Positions 10,701 to 18,944 of a stretch of 64,000 nucleotides of DNA are shown here, piece after piece. Origin of the DNA: DATMNI01 sp963817515 (GTDB lineage: Bacteria > Acidobacteriota > Terriglobia > Bryobacterales > Bryobacteraceae); NCBI GenBank assembly GCA_963817515.1, contig CAWFPJ010000020.1:86634-150633 (forward strand). Reading direction: 5' to 3'. The notes under the pieces were generated by a model. It saw only the letters and a program-made list of their open reading frames with translations. It was not told the DNA's origin and made no database searches. A program made the translations under genes and the position numbers. Every line of letters starts with the position of its first letter. Position 1 is the stretch's first letter.

Positions 10701-11745
10701 GGACCGCCGCACGCACGATTTCTTCTTTGAGCGCGACTACCCCGAAGTTTCCGTGCTGGACGCCATTTTCGCGCGGCTGCGCGCCGAGCCGCAGGAGAAA
10801 GTGGCATTGCAGCGGCAGGTGCCGGTAGAAGAGGACGTGTTCGACAAGGCGCTTGAGAAGCTTTGGATTCACGGCGGCGCCATGATGGATTTCGCCGAGA
10901 ATGTCAGCCGGGGCCACAACCAATGGCGAGATCCTTACATCGCCCAGGGCGAGCAGAAGCAGCAGCAGCTTAACCTGATGCTGCGTTATGCCGAGTCGAG
11001 CGCTTGCCGCATGGCCTCGCTGGTGCGCCACTTCGGCGATTTCGCCGACAGCCGCAAGCCGTGCGGGGTATGCGATTTCTGCGCGCCCGCGGAGTGCGTG
11101 GGGCAGCGCTTCCGCTCCGCTACCGATGCCGAACGCGCGGCGGCGCTGCGGGTGATCGCGGCGTTGCGGTCGGGCGGCGGCCGGTCCACGGGGAAGCTGC
11201 ATAGCGAATTGCATCCGGATGGCGGGATGACTCGCGACGAGTTCGAGGAGGTGCTGGGAGCCATGGCGCGTTCGGGGCTGGTGCAGCTAACCGACGCGGT
11301 TTTCGAGAAGGATGGCAAGAGCATTCCATACCGGAAAGCCAACCTGGCGAGGGGCGCGGAGGATTTGGACGATTCGGCGCCCATGCCGCTTCTGATGAAG
11401 GTAGAGGTGACCGCGGCGGTGCGGCGCGGAAAGCGCAAGAAGAAAACCGCCGCTCCGAAGGTGCGCGCACAGGCGCGGAAAGCCGTTGCCGGTTCAATCC
11501 ATCGTCAGGCGGCGGGCGATTCCCGCGTCGAAGAAGTGCTGCGCAACTGGCGCCTGGCCGAAGCCAAACGGCGCGGCGTGCCGGCGTTCCGGGTATTCAG
11601 CGACCAGGCGCTAAAAGCCATGGCGGCGAACCGTCCTGAGACGGCGGCCGAACTGTTGGCGATTCCGGGGATCGGGATCGGCACGGTGGAGAAGTACGGG
11701 GCGCTTATCTACCGGTTGTTGCATGACGCGGCGCCGAGGCCTTAG
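7718..11745 (+). CDS. DNA topoisomerase III-RecQ helicase fusion protein (two frameshifts as sequenced)
   Basis: ATG 7718 has GGAAG six bases upstream. After correcting +1 shifts near 8765 and 9867-9873 the product is about 1341 residues. Residues 1 to about 620 are a type IA topoisomerase: Toprim (VVAEKPSVARDIA, TDAGREGELIF) and active-site Tyr near residue 331 in ISYPRTDSR. After a 40-residue Ala/Pro linker comes RecQ: Walker A MPTGAGKS near 700, DEAHCISQWGHDF near 796, motif V/VI AFGMGIDK and QEIGRAGRDG, Cys zinc cluster (CGVCDFC) and a C-terminal HRDC domain. The junction lies inside one uninterrupted frame (8766-9866), so the fusion does not depend on either correction. RecQ unwinds and TopoIII decatenates; one chain would be a built-in strand-passage machine. 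Confidence 0.87.
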
Positions 11746-12790
11746 CGCTCACATTCTGCTGACGATCGGCGGGCACGATGAGGTAGCCCGACACCGAGTT
11801 CGCGGCAACCTTGGTAATCACGAGTTCGCGCTTCCCGCCATCCCGATAGAACACGAGCGGCTGCTGGGCGTTCTGGTGGCGCAGTTGTATGGTTCGCCGG
11901 TCAGGCATTACCCACATCCAGCCATCCACGCGGCGGCCGGCAACGTCGGTATCAGTCAGGCCCATCGAGATTCCGGGAGACAGTTCGCGGCTGTGGCTTT
12001 TGGGTACCTCAAAGTGCACCTTGCGCGGGCCGGGATTGTGGTCAACGCTATTCGGTTCGCGTGTGATCGTCTCGGCATCCAGCTCTTGGCGGGCCACAGG
12101 AATGGCCGGCGGCGGCGTTTCTGGACGCATTTCAGTAACCTGCTGCTCTGGCAGGTTGGGCGACACCTGGCGAGCCTTCACGATAAAACGATCGGGCGCG
12201 GAACCTACATAGTAGAAGGGATAGCAGGTGACCAGTGTGAGCGTGTTTTCCCCCGGCGCCGATGCCAGCACGGACACATTATCTGGACTGACGATGGAAG
12301 TGCCGGTCACCTCATAGTCATAGTTATTCGACAGCGTGGAAATAACGATGCGGTCGTGCGCTTTGATTTGGCGTAAAGGACGGAAGAGCGTGTCGCGATG
12401 GCCGGCCACGCCTACGTTGCCGGAATGACCGGGCAGCGCGGTAGATGGAATATGACCAGCGGCGCGACGGAGCGTGGCGTCCCCCACTCCCTCCTCAATC
12501 ATAGTCGTGAGGTGCAGTCTGGCGATTGTAAGTCTAGCCGGGAACGGCGATGCAGATGGCGGGGGAACGACGCGTGCGCGCGGCGGGTCTAATGCCCCCT
12601 GCTGCCGGTCTAATGTTAGCCGATTCTGGTCAAAAGTCTGGCTTGTGCGGTACTGATGCCAGGATTGTTCGGCATAGAACCAGCCGGTATAGCCAAGTGC
12701 ACCAAGGCCAATCACGAGAAACAGAAACCGCGTGAAATGCCAAAGCCCCGAACGCCCGCGACGCCTCTTTAGCCGTATCCGGAGAGTCAT
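11705..12790 (-). CDS. Class D-like sortase with C-terminal extension
   Basis: The product has 361 residues: a basic N-terminus, one transmembrane helix (about residues 20-38), a Pro-rich linker and a sortase barrel. The catalytic triad is visible: His131 (VAGHRD), Cys189 (TLVTCYPF) and Arg201 (APDRFIV). The TLVTC plus YPFYYVGSAPDRF arrangement is typical of class D/E sortases, which cleave an LPxTG-like signal and transfer the protein to an amine. About 150 residues follow the barrel, which is unusual. It lies 83 bp downstream of a gene whose product carries an LPHTA tail motif, a likely substrate. Its 3' end overlaps the convergent topoisomerase-RecQ gene by 41 bp. Confidence 0.85.
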   Translation of the reverse strand: MTLRIRLKRRRGRSGLWHFTRFLFLVIGLGALGYTGWFYAEQSWHQYRTSQTFDQNRLTLDRQQGALDPPRARVVPPPSASPFPARLTIARLHLTTMIEEGVGDATLRRAAGHIPSTALPGHSGNVGVAGHRDTLFRPLRQIKAHDRIVISTLSNNYDYEVTGTSIVSPDNVSVLASAPGENTLTLVTCYPFYYVGSAPDRFIVKARQVSPNLPEQQVTEMRPETPPPAIPVARQELDAETITREPNSVDHNPGPRKVHFEVPKSHSRELSPGISMGLTDTDVAGRRVDGWMWVMPDRRTIQLRHQNAQQPLVFYRDGGKRELVITKVAANSVSGYLIVPADRQQNVSAKASAPRHATTGR

Positions 12791-12807
12791 TTATTTTTCC
12801 GCGTGTT

Positions 12808-12848
12808 CCGCTCACGTTCGCGCTTGCTTTCGCCAGGAACGTGAGCGG
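12808..12848 (-). terminator. Perfect 12-bp inverted repeat between sortase and substrate genes
   Basis: CCGCTCACGTTC and GAACGTGAGCGG flank a 17-base loop. On the minus strand it follows the LPHTA-tail gene and precedes the sortase gene. No clear U-run follows, so it may be an attenuator or mRNA-processing hairpin that lowers sortase expression relative to substrate. Confidence 0.4.
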
Positions 12849-12873
12849 GGGTGCAAGGATGTCATTTCTACAC

Positions 12874-13617
12874 TTACGCGCGGCGCTTACGGCGCACGCT
12901 CATGACAACGAATACACCAAACGAAGCCAATCCGGCCAGCGCAATCAGAGGATAGTAACTGGCGGTATGGGGCAGTTCTGTGGGAACAGGCGCGGGCTCA
13001 GGCGCGGAAGCCGGTTCAGGCGCAGCGGCCGGGGTCTCGACAGCCTCCGGTTGTGTAGCGGGCTCAGGCGTAGCGACGGGAGTGGGTGCGGGCTCAGGTT
13101 GCGGGGCGGGCTCCGGTTGCGATGAAGTCTCAACCGACCGGTCGGCTTCCGATACCGCCGTTGTCTGGCTCTGTGTTTGGGGCTGATCTATCTTCTTGCT
13201 GTTGGCCGCGAGTTGTTCATACATCGCACGCGGGTACTCAAACTCCTGACCGAAGTTATCGCCGGGGTAGAACCAGGCCCTCAACGCGGTTGGTTGTCCC
13301 GTGGGTGTCTCCCAAAACATGAAGGCGCTCTTACCGGTCGGCTGGAGCCGGTAGTTCGGGATTGCCAGCACGGTCGTGATGATGTTGGTTTCGTTTTCGT
13401 TAAAGATTTGAACGACGTGCCGGTCCGACTGCGAATCAAGCAATCTCAAAACGTATGTGCCGGGATCAAGTACTTTGTTTGGAATCAGAAGTGGCTCGTT
13501 GGTCGTTATGATGGTTTTCTTATTCCATTCGTCGGCTCTGGCAGCCGGAGAAAACCCGACTGCGAAGAGAGTAAGAGTGGAAGCTAAAGCAAATGTTTTC
13601 ATTTTTGAACTGTTCAT
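12874..13617 (-). CDS. Secreted protein with LPxTG-like (LPHTA) sorting signal
   Basis: The product has 247 residues; ATG 13617 has GGGAGGG eight bases upstream. Signal peptide: residues 1-28 (cleavage after AARA). A compact domain of about 120 residues follows (starting WNKKTIITTNEPLLIPNKVL), then a Pro/Glu/Ala-rich stalk with PEPAP-type repeats. The last 34 residues are a textbook sorting signal: LPHTA at 215-219, a hydrophobic helix and an RRKRRA tail. This is the likely substrate of the neighbouring sortase: anchoring after Thr218 would release the helix. The globular domain resembles a family common in Acidobacteriota, but I cannot name its function. In a didermic cell, the anchoring target is an open question. 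Confidence 0.78.
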   Translation of the reverse strand: MNSSKMKTFALASTLTLFAVGFSPAARADEWNKKTIITTNEPLLIPNKVLDPGTYVLRLLDSQSDRHVVQIFNENETNIITTVLAIPNYRLQPTGKSAFMFWETPTGQPTALRAWFYPGDNFGQEFEYPRAMYEQLAANSKKIDQPQTQSQTTAVSEADRSVETSSQPEPAPQPEPAPTPVATPEPATQPEAVETPAAAPEPASAPEPAPVPTELPHTASYYPLIALAGLASFGVFVVMSVRRKRRA

Positions 13618-13999
13618 GACTTTTTTCCCTCCCTGGGGCAATAAATTCTTTGGCGCGATTTCGAACCGTCATCTCAAGGACTGTCCGTTAACGCGCTCAA
13701 TCGGTGCCTCATGCGGAGTATGTGCATGTTGCATGCCAGGAATAGGTCTTAGTTCATACGTTGGGCGGCATCTGGAGGCCAGCATGGTGAGCTTGTCACC
13801 AGCGCTGGGATTGGTTCCCGCGCACAATTATGGCTGGGATTTAACGACGGAAGAAACGGCAGGTCATTCGGTTGTTCGGAAGTGACCTGACGGCAGGCAC
13901 ACTACCACCTCACACAACCAGCTCAATGAGGCATGCGCCCAGGTGGTAAGGAGTTAAAACAGATTTTCAGTCGCGCAGATCGGGCTCGGCGCTGGGCCG
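13618..13999. other. Intergenic region without a recognisable gene
   Basis: About 380 bp between the LPHTA-protein start and the bS21 stop. Short frames exist but none has a family resemblance, a good ribosome-binding site or coding-like composition. Weak inverted repeats are visible (AGGTCA near 13860 with TGACCT near 13883; CCACCT near 13906 with AGGTGG near 13941). The promoter of the secreted protein should lie at the left end. Confidence 0.4.
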
Positions 14000-14197
14000 C
14001 TAATCCATTTCTCCCCGAGCCTTTTTCCGGTTTCTTTTGCGTGCAAGAGCTTGTTTCACGCGGAGTTTCTGGCCCGGCTTCAAATAAAAAGCGTGCCTCT
14101 TGACCTCCCGAATGATATCCTCTTGCAAAACTTTTCTCTTGAAGCGGCGAAGGGCATTCTCTAACGTCTCGCCCTCTTGCAGCCTTACTTCAGCCAA
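14000..14197 (-). CDS. rpsU: Small ribosomal subunit protein bS21, TTG start
   Basis: The product has 65 residues and matches bS21 throughout (EGETLENALRRFKRKVLQ, then a basic Arg/Lys C-terminus). The start is taken as TTG 14197: it gives the expected M-A-E-V-R-L N-terminus and has a GGAGGTG Shine-Dalgarno six bases upstream. Frames extending further upstream would add 25 residues foreign to the family. bS21 binds the 30S platform near the anti-Shine-Dalgarno of 16S rRNA and assists initiation. A rare start codon behind a very strong Shine-Dalgarno, plus a palindrome in the leader, may point to translational control. The gene stands alone. Confidence 0.9.
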   Translation of the reverse strand: MAEVRLQEGETLENALRRFKRKVLQEDIIREVKRHAFYLKPGQKLRVKQALARKRNRKKARGEMD

Positions 14198-14233
14198 ACG
14201 GCACCTCCAGCCAGACCTGATACCCCTCCCGTG

Positions 14234-14249
14234 CTCGCGGATCCGCGAG
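14234..14249 (-). promoter_or_regulatory. 16-bp perfect palindrome in the rpsU leader
   Basis: CTCGCGGATCCGCGAG lies 36 bases upstream of the TTG start. It would form a tight hairpin in the mRNA, further closed by CCCTCC/GGAGGG pairing around it (near 14225 and 14260). It could be a protein-binding operator or a leader structure sensed by free bS21. This is inference only. Confidence 0.4.
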
Positions 14250-14372
14250 ATATCGATCAGGAGGGAGGCCAAATATAATCATACTACGCCGCGCATGATA
14301 GAAGGTGACGCAGAGCTGCGCAGTGATCCGGCCGCTGCACGGTAGAATCGTGAATGCCAGTTGGAGGCTCGA

Positions 14373-15533
14373 TTGAAGTCAGCGGACGTGATCATTATCG
14401 GTGGGGGCATAGTGGGTTCAAGCGTAGCTTATCATCTGACGGAAGCGGGCTGCCGCGACGTGCTGGTGATCGAGCGCGAAACGCAGCAAGGGAAGGGTTC
14501 CACCGGCAAGAGCATGGGCGGAGTGCGGGCGCAGTTCTCCAGCATCCCGAGTATCCAGATGTCGCTTTACTCCATTCCGTTTTTCGACGCGTTTGACGAA
14601 GTGATGGGCTACCCGGCCGGATACCGTCCGCAAGGATACCTGTTCGTGGCGACCAATGAGCGCCACATGGCCTACCTTCGGCAGAACCATGGCAAACAGG
14701 TGGCAGCCGGCTTGAAATCGGTGCAACTGCTGAAGCGCGATGATGTGTGCCGCCTTGCCCCCGAACTGCGCTCCGACGATATCGCCGGCGGAAGCTTCTG
14801 CCCCACCGACGGTTTCGTGGACCCGCACAGCGTGATGACCGGCTTCATCCAGAAAGCTATGGAGCGCGGCGTGCAACTCCTGCGCAATGCCGAAGTGACC
14901 GCCATCAACGCCGATGCCCAGGGCGTCTGCGGAGTAGAGACCACCCAGGGTCCGGTTTCCGGCCGCACCGTGGTGAACTGCGCCGGCGCATGGGCTGGAT
15001 TGGTCGCCAAACTGGCGGACGTCGACCTGCCGGTGGAACCCTTGCGCCGCATGCTGGTCCCCACCGAGCCCTTCGACAAGGTCTCGCACCAATCGCCGCT
15101 GGTGGTGGATATGTCTACCGGCTTCCATTACCGTCCCGAAGGGCTCGGCCTTCTGCTGGCCTGGAACGATCCCGAAGAAACCCCCGGTTTCAAGACCGCC
15201 TTCGACCCCGCCTTTATCGAGAAGGTACTGACGCGCGGCGTGGGCCGTCTGCCGGTGCTGGAGGAAGCCGAAGTGAATCCCAAGCGCGCCTGGGCCGGCC
15301 TGTACGAAATGACGCCCGACCATCACCCCGTGCTCGGTCCGGTCAAAGGCCTGCCGGGATTCTTCCTGGCCAACGGATTCAGCGGCCACGGTGTGATGCA
15401 CTCGCCAGCCACCGGCCGAATTCTCGCTGACCTGATCGTCCATGGCAAGTCCACCTTGGTAGACACGGAGATGCTGGGGTTCGACCGGTTCGCTGCGGGG
15501 CGATTGATGCCACAGGAGACGGCCGTATTATGA
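14373..15533 (+). CDS. FAD-dependent oxidoreductase, DAO (glycine/sarcosine oxidase) family
   Basis: The product has 386 residues. TTG 14373 is chosen because GGAGG sits five bases upstream and it places the dinucleotide motif VIIIGGGIVGSSVAYHL directly at the N-terminus. Other family signatures are the ERE/GKGSTGKSMGGVRAQFS stretch after the second beta strand, VNCAGAWAG in the middle and a C-terminal FSGHGVMHSPATGRILADLI block. The family oxidises secondary or primary amines of amino acids, passing electrons to O2 or a carrier; closest in feel to sarcosine-oxidase beta-like proteins. Overlaps the next gene by 4 bp (ATGA), implying a two-gene operon. Confidence 0.85.
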   Translation: MKSADVIIIGGGIVGSSVAYHLTEAGCRDVLVIERETQQGKGSTGKSMGGVRAQFSSIPSIQMSLYSIPFFDAFDEVMGYPAGYRPQGYLFVATNERHMAYLRQNHGKQVAAGLKSVQLLKRDDVCRLAPELRSDDIAGGSFCPTDGFVDPHSVMTGFIQKAMERGVQLLRNAEVTAINADAQGVCGVETTQGPVSGRTVVNCAGAWAGLVAKLADVDLPVEPLRRMLVPTEPFDKVSHQSPLVVDMSTGFHYRPEGLGLLLAWNDPEETPGFKTAFDPAFIEKVLTRGVGRLPVLEEAEVNPKRAWAGLYEMTPDHHPVLGPVKGLPGFFLANGFSGHGVMHSPATGRILADLIVHGKSTLVDTEMLGFDRFAAGRLMPQETAVL

Positions 15534-15841
15534 TCGTCTACACCGGATCGCTTGAGGATTCCCATGAGCTGATCCAATTCCTGAGGCGCGAAACGGTTAA
15601 CCTGCGGGCTTTGCGAAAGCTGGTGATCTCCCGGAACAAGACTGTGGTGCGGGACGTGAACGGCGATGGCATCGAATTCCCGGGTCTGACTTACGGCTGC
15701 GCAACTCTGGAAATGGTCCTGCGGGAAGTGGGGGTGGTATTCACACCTGCAACGCTGCACAACCCGAATGCGACTGCCGACGGGGTGAAGGAATTCGTCC
15801 TCAGCGCGCGCAATCCTTGGGGCCATGAGCGCGTGCTGTAA
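15530..15841 (+). CDS. Conserved-looking hypothetical protein, 103 residues
   Basis: Starts within the stop of the oxidoreductase (ATGA overlap), a good sign that it is real. It is soluble, with no signal peptide or membrane helix. An N-terminal alpha/beta piece (MIVYTGSLEDSHELIQFL) precedes the stretch VVRDVNGDGIEFPGLTYG. I do not recognise a family. Tight coupling suggests that it modifies, delivers substrate to, or stabilises the FAD enzyme. Confidence 0.55.
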   Translation: MIVYTGSLEDSHELIQFLRRETVNLRALRKLVISRNKTVVRDVNGDGIEFPGLTYGCATLEMVLREVGVVFTPATLHNPNATADGVKEFVLSARNPWGHERVL

Positions 15842-15900
15842 CCGCGTCCCGTAAATCAGATGGCTAAATCAAATGGACTGGCGCCGGTCTTTCGTTGAGG

Positions 15901-16716
15901 TCACTGCTGCCCGTCGGGCGGCGTGACATTCGCGGCATACTGAGGATGCTCGAAATCGTGGAAAATATAAATCTGCTCGTTCCAGGCCGCGGGGTGCGCG
16001 CGCATCCACTTCAGGTGCGGGAGCTTGCCGAGCTTGCGTGTTTCGTGTTCCGTGTTGAATTCGCGAATCGCCAGCAACTCGCCGGTGAATTCGTTGTAGC
16101 ATGCGCGTTCCGGCCAAAGAATGTCGTCAAAATAGCAGAAGACCCGCGGCAGCCGCGCATGCTGGGGCGTGCCGAGAATGCGGAAGGCCTGCTTCGTGGA
16201 ACTGTAGTAGTCCAGATCGAAGGAAATGAACCCCACCGGCGGCAGATTGGGGCTGTCGATCAGTTCCTGGGTGGTCTTCGACACGTCGCCGATCACCAGC
16301 TTGGCGCGGCGCAGTTTTTTCCGCAGCGCTCCTTCGTCAATTGCGTAGAAGCCCTCATTCCACACGTAGGGCAGATCCCGATAATCGCATGGCTTCGGCA
16401 TTCCCTTTCCGGAATCGAGCCCGAATACGGCGATATCCATGCCGAAGTGGCTTCCCACTTGTTCGCAGATACTTTCCAGAGCCAATAGCCCTTCGCCCCG
16501 AGCGACTCCGAATTCGATGGCACAAATACTCTTGAGGCCGAGTTGCCGGGCCAGGCTGGCAGCCGAATAAACTCCATAGGCGTAGGCCGGCCGGTCCCAA
16601 ATATCGAATCGTACACGCACGTCGACACTTCCGATCGGCATCTTGTGCCAAAGCCGAAGCGCACCCGGAACCTTGGCAAGCAGGTGGAGGAAGTCCATAA
16701 GGAACCACGTTATCAC
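15901..16716 (-). CDS. Class I SAM methyltransferase-like protein
   Basis: The product has 271 residues (GTG start at 16716 with GAGG upstream; ATG 16698 is an alternative). A glycine-rich motif ICAIEFGVARGEGLLAL near residue 65 and an acidic strand AVFGLDSGKG after it match SAM-binding motifs I and II of TylF/macrocin-O-methyltransferase-like proteins. A later FISFDLDYYSSTKQAF motif carries acidic residues that often bind a metal. The acceptor may be a sugar or secondary metabolite; nothing nearby identifies it. It follows a secreted LamG-like gene on the same strand after 131 bp. Confidence 0.6.
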   Translation of the reverse strand: MITWFLMDFLHLLAKVPGALRLWHKMPIGSVDVRVRFDIWDRPAYAYGVYSAASLARQLGLKSICAIEFGVARGEGLLALESICEQVGSHFGMDIAVFGLDSGKGMPKPCDYRDLPYVWNEGFYAIDEGALRKKLRRAKLVIGDVSKTTQELIDSPNLPPVGFISFDLDYYSSTKQAFRILGTPQHARLPRVFCYFDDILWPERACYNEFTGELLAIREFNTEHETRKLGKLPHLKWMRAHPAAWNEQIYIFHDFEHPQYAANVTPPDGQQ

Positions 16717-16847
16717 CCAGCCTCAATCTATAGCCACCAGCCAGCCGCGAAACAGCGCACGGGACCGCTAGGATTTCGTTTTCTTCCTTTCCATGCGTGC
16801 AGGGAACGGCTGCAGATTTTTCCCGGAGCCAACCGGCCCCGTCACGG

Positions 16848-17492
16848 CTACTTCGAAACCGTCAGGCCGTCCACTTGAACCTCAAGCAGATGATTGACGC
16901 GGATTCCGTAGATGCCGTCAGTCTTCGCCGCGGCGCCGCTCCGGGGTTCCGTGTGCACTACTTCGCCGTTGACCACAAAGTCGATTTTGTCAGCGCCCAC
17001 CCGCACTTCGAGCGCATTGGTGGATTTTCCGCTGGCGTCCGGTTTCTTCACCGCTTCGTTTGGCGTCTTCGGGGACACGTTGCTGGTGGTTGCGTCGCCG
17101 TCGCGGCGTTTGATGAGCCACGTCCCGTTTTGCGCAACCACAAAGTACAGGTAGCTCTGCTGTGGACCTTCGAGACCGCTGCCGCCAAAAACCAGACCGT
17201 AGTAGTTGGTGTGGCCGCTTGGCTTCATCAACGTAAACGTGCCCTTGAGAGTGTAAGTGCCCGACACTGTATTTGAAGGCTTCCAAAACACCGCTGCTTG
17301 GGGATCGATGGCGTGGAGACCCGACTCCGTGCTCAAGAACTTGATATCGCCGGGGGCGTCGGGGTCTGACGCGGCGGTGCTGCGATCGACGCGCATCTTC
17401 CAGCCTGGCGGCGCTTGAGCGACAAGCGGCGAAAAAGCCACCAGCGCGACTATGGCAACGTGAACGTGACGCTTAATCTCGTGGATTTCCAT
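16848..17492 (-). CDS. Secreted LamG/DUF1080-like beta-sandwich protein
   Basis: The product has 214 residues with a signal peptide (VHVAIVALVAFSPLVAQA). The mature part has the alternating strands of concanavalin-like folds: YTLKGTFTLMKPSGHTNYYG, VRVGADKIDFVVNGEVV and a C-terminal IRVNHLLEVQVDGLTV. This pattern resembles 3-keto-disaccharide hydrolase/DUF1080 proteins, which bind or cleave glycans, but no catalytic residues can be assigned. A second protein with the same architecture is at 63073-63680. It probably acts in the periplasm. Confidence 0.6.
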   Translation of the reverse strand: MEIHEIKRHVHVAIVALVAFSPLVAQAPPGWKMRVDRSTAASDPDAPGDIKFLSTESGLHAIDPQAAVFWKPSNTVSGTYTLKGTFTLMKPSGHTNYYGLVFGGSGLEGPQQSYLYFVVAQNGTWLIKRRDGDATTSNVSPKTPNEAVKKPDASGKSTNALEVRVGADKIDFVVNGEVVHTEPRSGAAAKTDGIYGIRVNHLLEVQVDGLTVSK

Positions 17493-17647
17493 TCGGGCTC
17501 CTTGGACCGGAAACCATTATATATCCCCAACGGGACTCAGCCAGCAGAACTCTTGTCTCATGCCAGATGAGCCTGAACTGGGGATTGGATTCTCACGCAA
17601 GATGAGCCTGAAGGGGGAGTTCGGGATGCTGGGGGTTGATCATCAGC

Positions 17648-18360
17648 ATGGACGACTCAGAAGGATGGAGCTTGGAGCAGATCCGAGGGTTCCTAACGGG
17701 CAGCAACGAGGTACGGTTTGCCGGGCAACGGCGCGAAGAAGTGTACGGATGGGTGGAGCAGACGTTGGTGAGACAACAGTACGCCAGCCTGAACCGTTCC
17801 GGCAAGGGTTTGGTGCGGAGTTACGTGGCGCCAATGACGGTTTGAGCCGCGCCCAGGTGACGCGGTTGATCACGGCGTATTGCATGACGGGGCGGGTGAA
17901 AGAGGTGGTCTACCAACGCACCAAATTCGCCACCCAGATCCGCGGGTTTCATTCCGACAACGGCAGCGAGTTCATCAACTACAACGTCGCACGTCTGCTG
18001 GAAAAGTTGCTGATCGAACAAACCAAGTCGCGGGCACATCATTCCGGCGACAACGGCTTGGTGGAGACCAAGAACGGAGCCATCATCCGCAAGCACATAG
18101 GGCACGGTCACATCGGTGCGCAGCACGCCGAGGCGATGAATCAGTTTCTCCGCCAACACCTCAACCCGTACATCAACTTCCATCGTCCCTGCGCGGTGCC
18201 CAAGGTCCTCACTGCAGCCAACGGCAAGCGCCGCCGCGTGTACCTGAGGTGGGCAACACCATTCGAGCTGTTCCAGCAAGTACCCCAATGCGAGAATCAC
18301 TTGCGGCCACAGGTCACACTGGCGGAACTAGATCGTTTCGCACAACTGGAGTCGGATACC
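17648..18360 (+). pseudogene. Degenerate DDE transposase (integrase-core, IS481-like) with internal deletion
   Basis: The N-terminal helix-turn-helix part (17648-17845) resembles a known long transposase family. A base is missing near 17840, after which LSRAQVTRLI continues in another frame. The rest jumps from the N-domain to the second half of the catalytic core (IRGFHSDNGSEFINYNVARL, NGLVETKNGAIIRKH), so the segment with the first catalytic acid is gone. The 3' end is cut at LAELDRFAQLESDT, where it joins recombinase sequence. Two copies of AGATGAGCCTGAA lie upstream (near 17567 and 17599), possibly terminal repeats. It cannot be active. Confidence 0.75.
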
Positions 18361-18759
18361 CGGCACTCATGCTGGCTTTGAACGCTGGGATGAGAGACGC
18401 TGAAATCCGCACACTGCAATGGGAACGGCTGGACCTGGCGAAGGCGTACCTCACCGTTGGCGGCAGCAAGACGGAAGCCGGGGAAGGCCGGACCATACCG
18501 CTTAACACGTCGTTGGTTGAAGCCTTTGTGGAGTACTCGAAGTGGTACACCAAACGATTCGGGACCATCCAGCCCAACTGGTACGTCTTCGCCTTCGGCA
18601 AGTCGCATGGAAGCCAAACGGCGTGCCGTTCAAGCGTTGGTACCAATGAAGGCGATAGGGACAAGCGGCGAGACCGGAGTAGCGACGTTAAATGCCGAAA
18701 CGGTGGAGATTCCCAAAGACTCCGCCAAAGAATTCACCAAAGTAGCCCACGTCAACTGA
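18345..18759 (+). pseudogene. Tyrosine recombinase (phage integrase) remnant
   Basis: Begins abruptly at the transposase junction. The reading LALNAGMRDAEIRTLQWERL carries the first catalytic Arg of the tyrosine recombinase core; the following strand-turn-strand also fits. After YVFAFGKS the sequence jumps, with a frame change near 18606, to the family's last helix (RMEAKRRAVQAL). The HxxR and Tyr segment is therefore deleted, and the N-terminal domain is missing. It lies beside tRNA-Asn, a common integration site, so it marks a lost integrative element. Confidence 0.65.
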
Positions 18760-18796
18760 TTGCCCGGGTTTAGGCGCCTGCAAACACGTGAAAAGA

Positions 18797-18872
<76 letters not shown>

Positions 18873-18944
18873 CCAAGGTGGTGATATGTCTATTTAAACA
18901 GACGCCCGCTCGGAGTGTCAAATTCCGTCCGCCGGGCCCCTGGG

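Noticed and set aside
9853..11214. A 453-codon minus-strand open frame opposite RecQ
   Set aside because: It mirrors the RecQ gene in high-GC DNA, has no family features, and RecQ motifs are on the plus strand.
13457..13885. A 142-codon plus-strand frame spanning the start of the LPHTA-tail gene
   Set aside because: Its first part is antisense to the secreted-protein gene; the rest has no ribosome site or family match.
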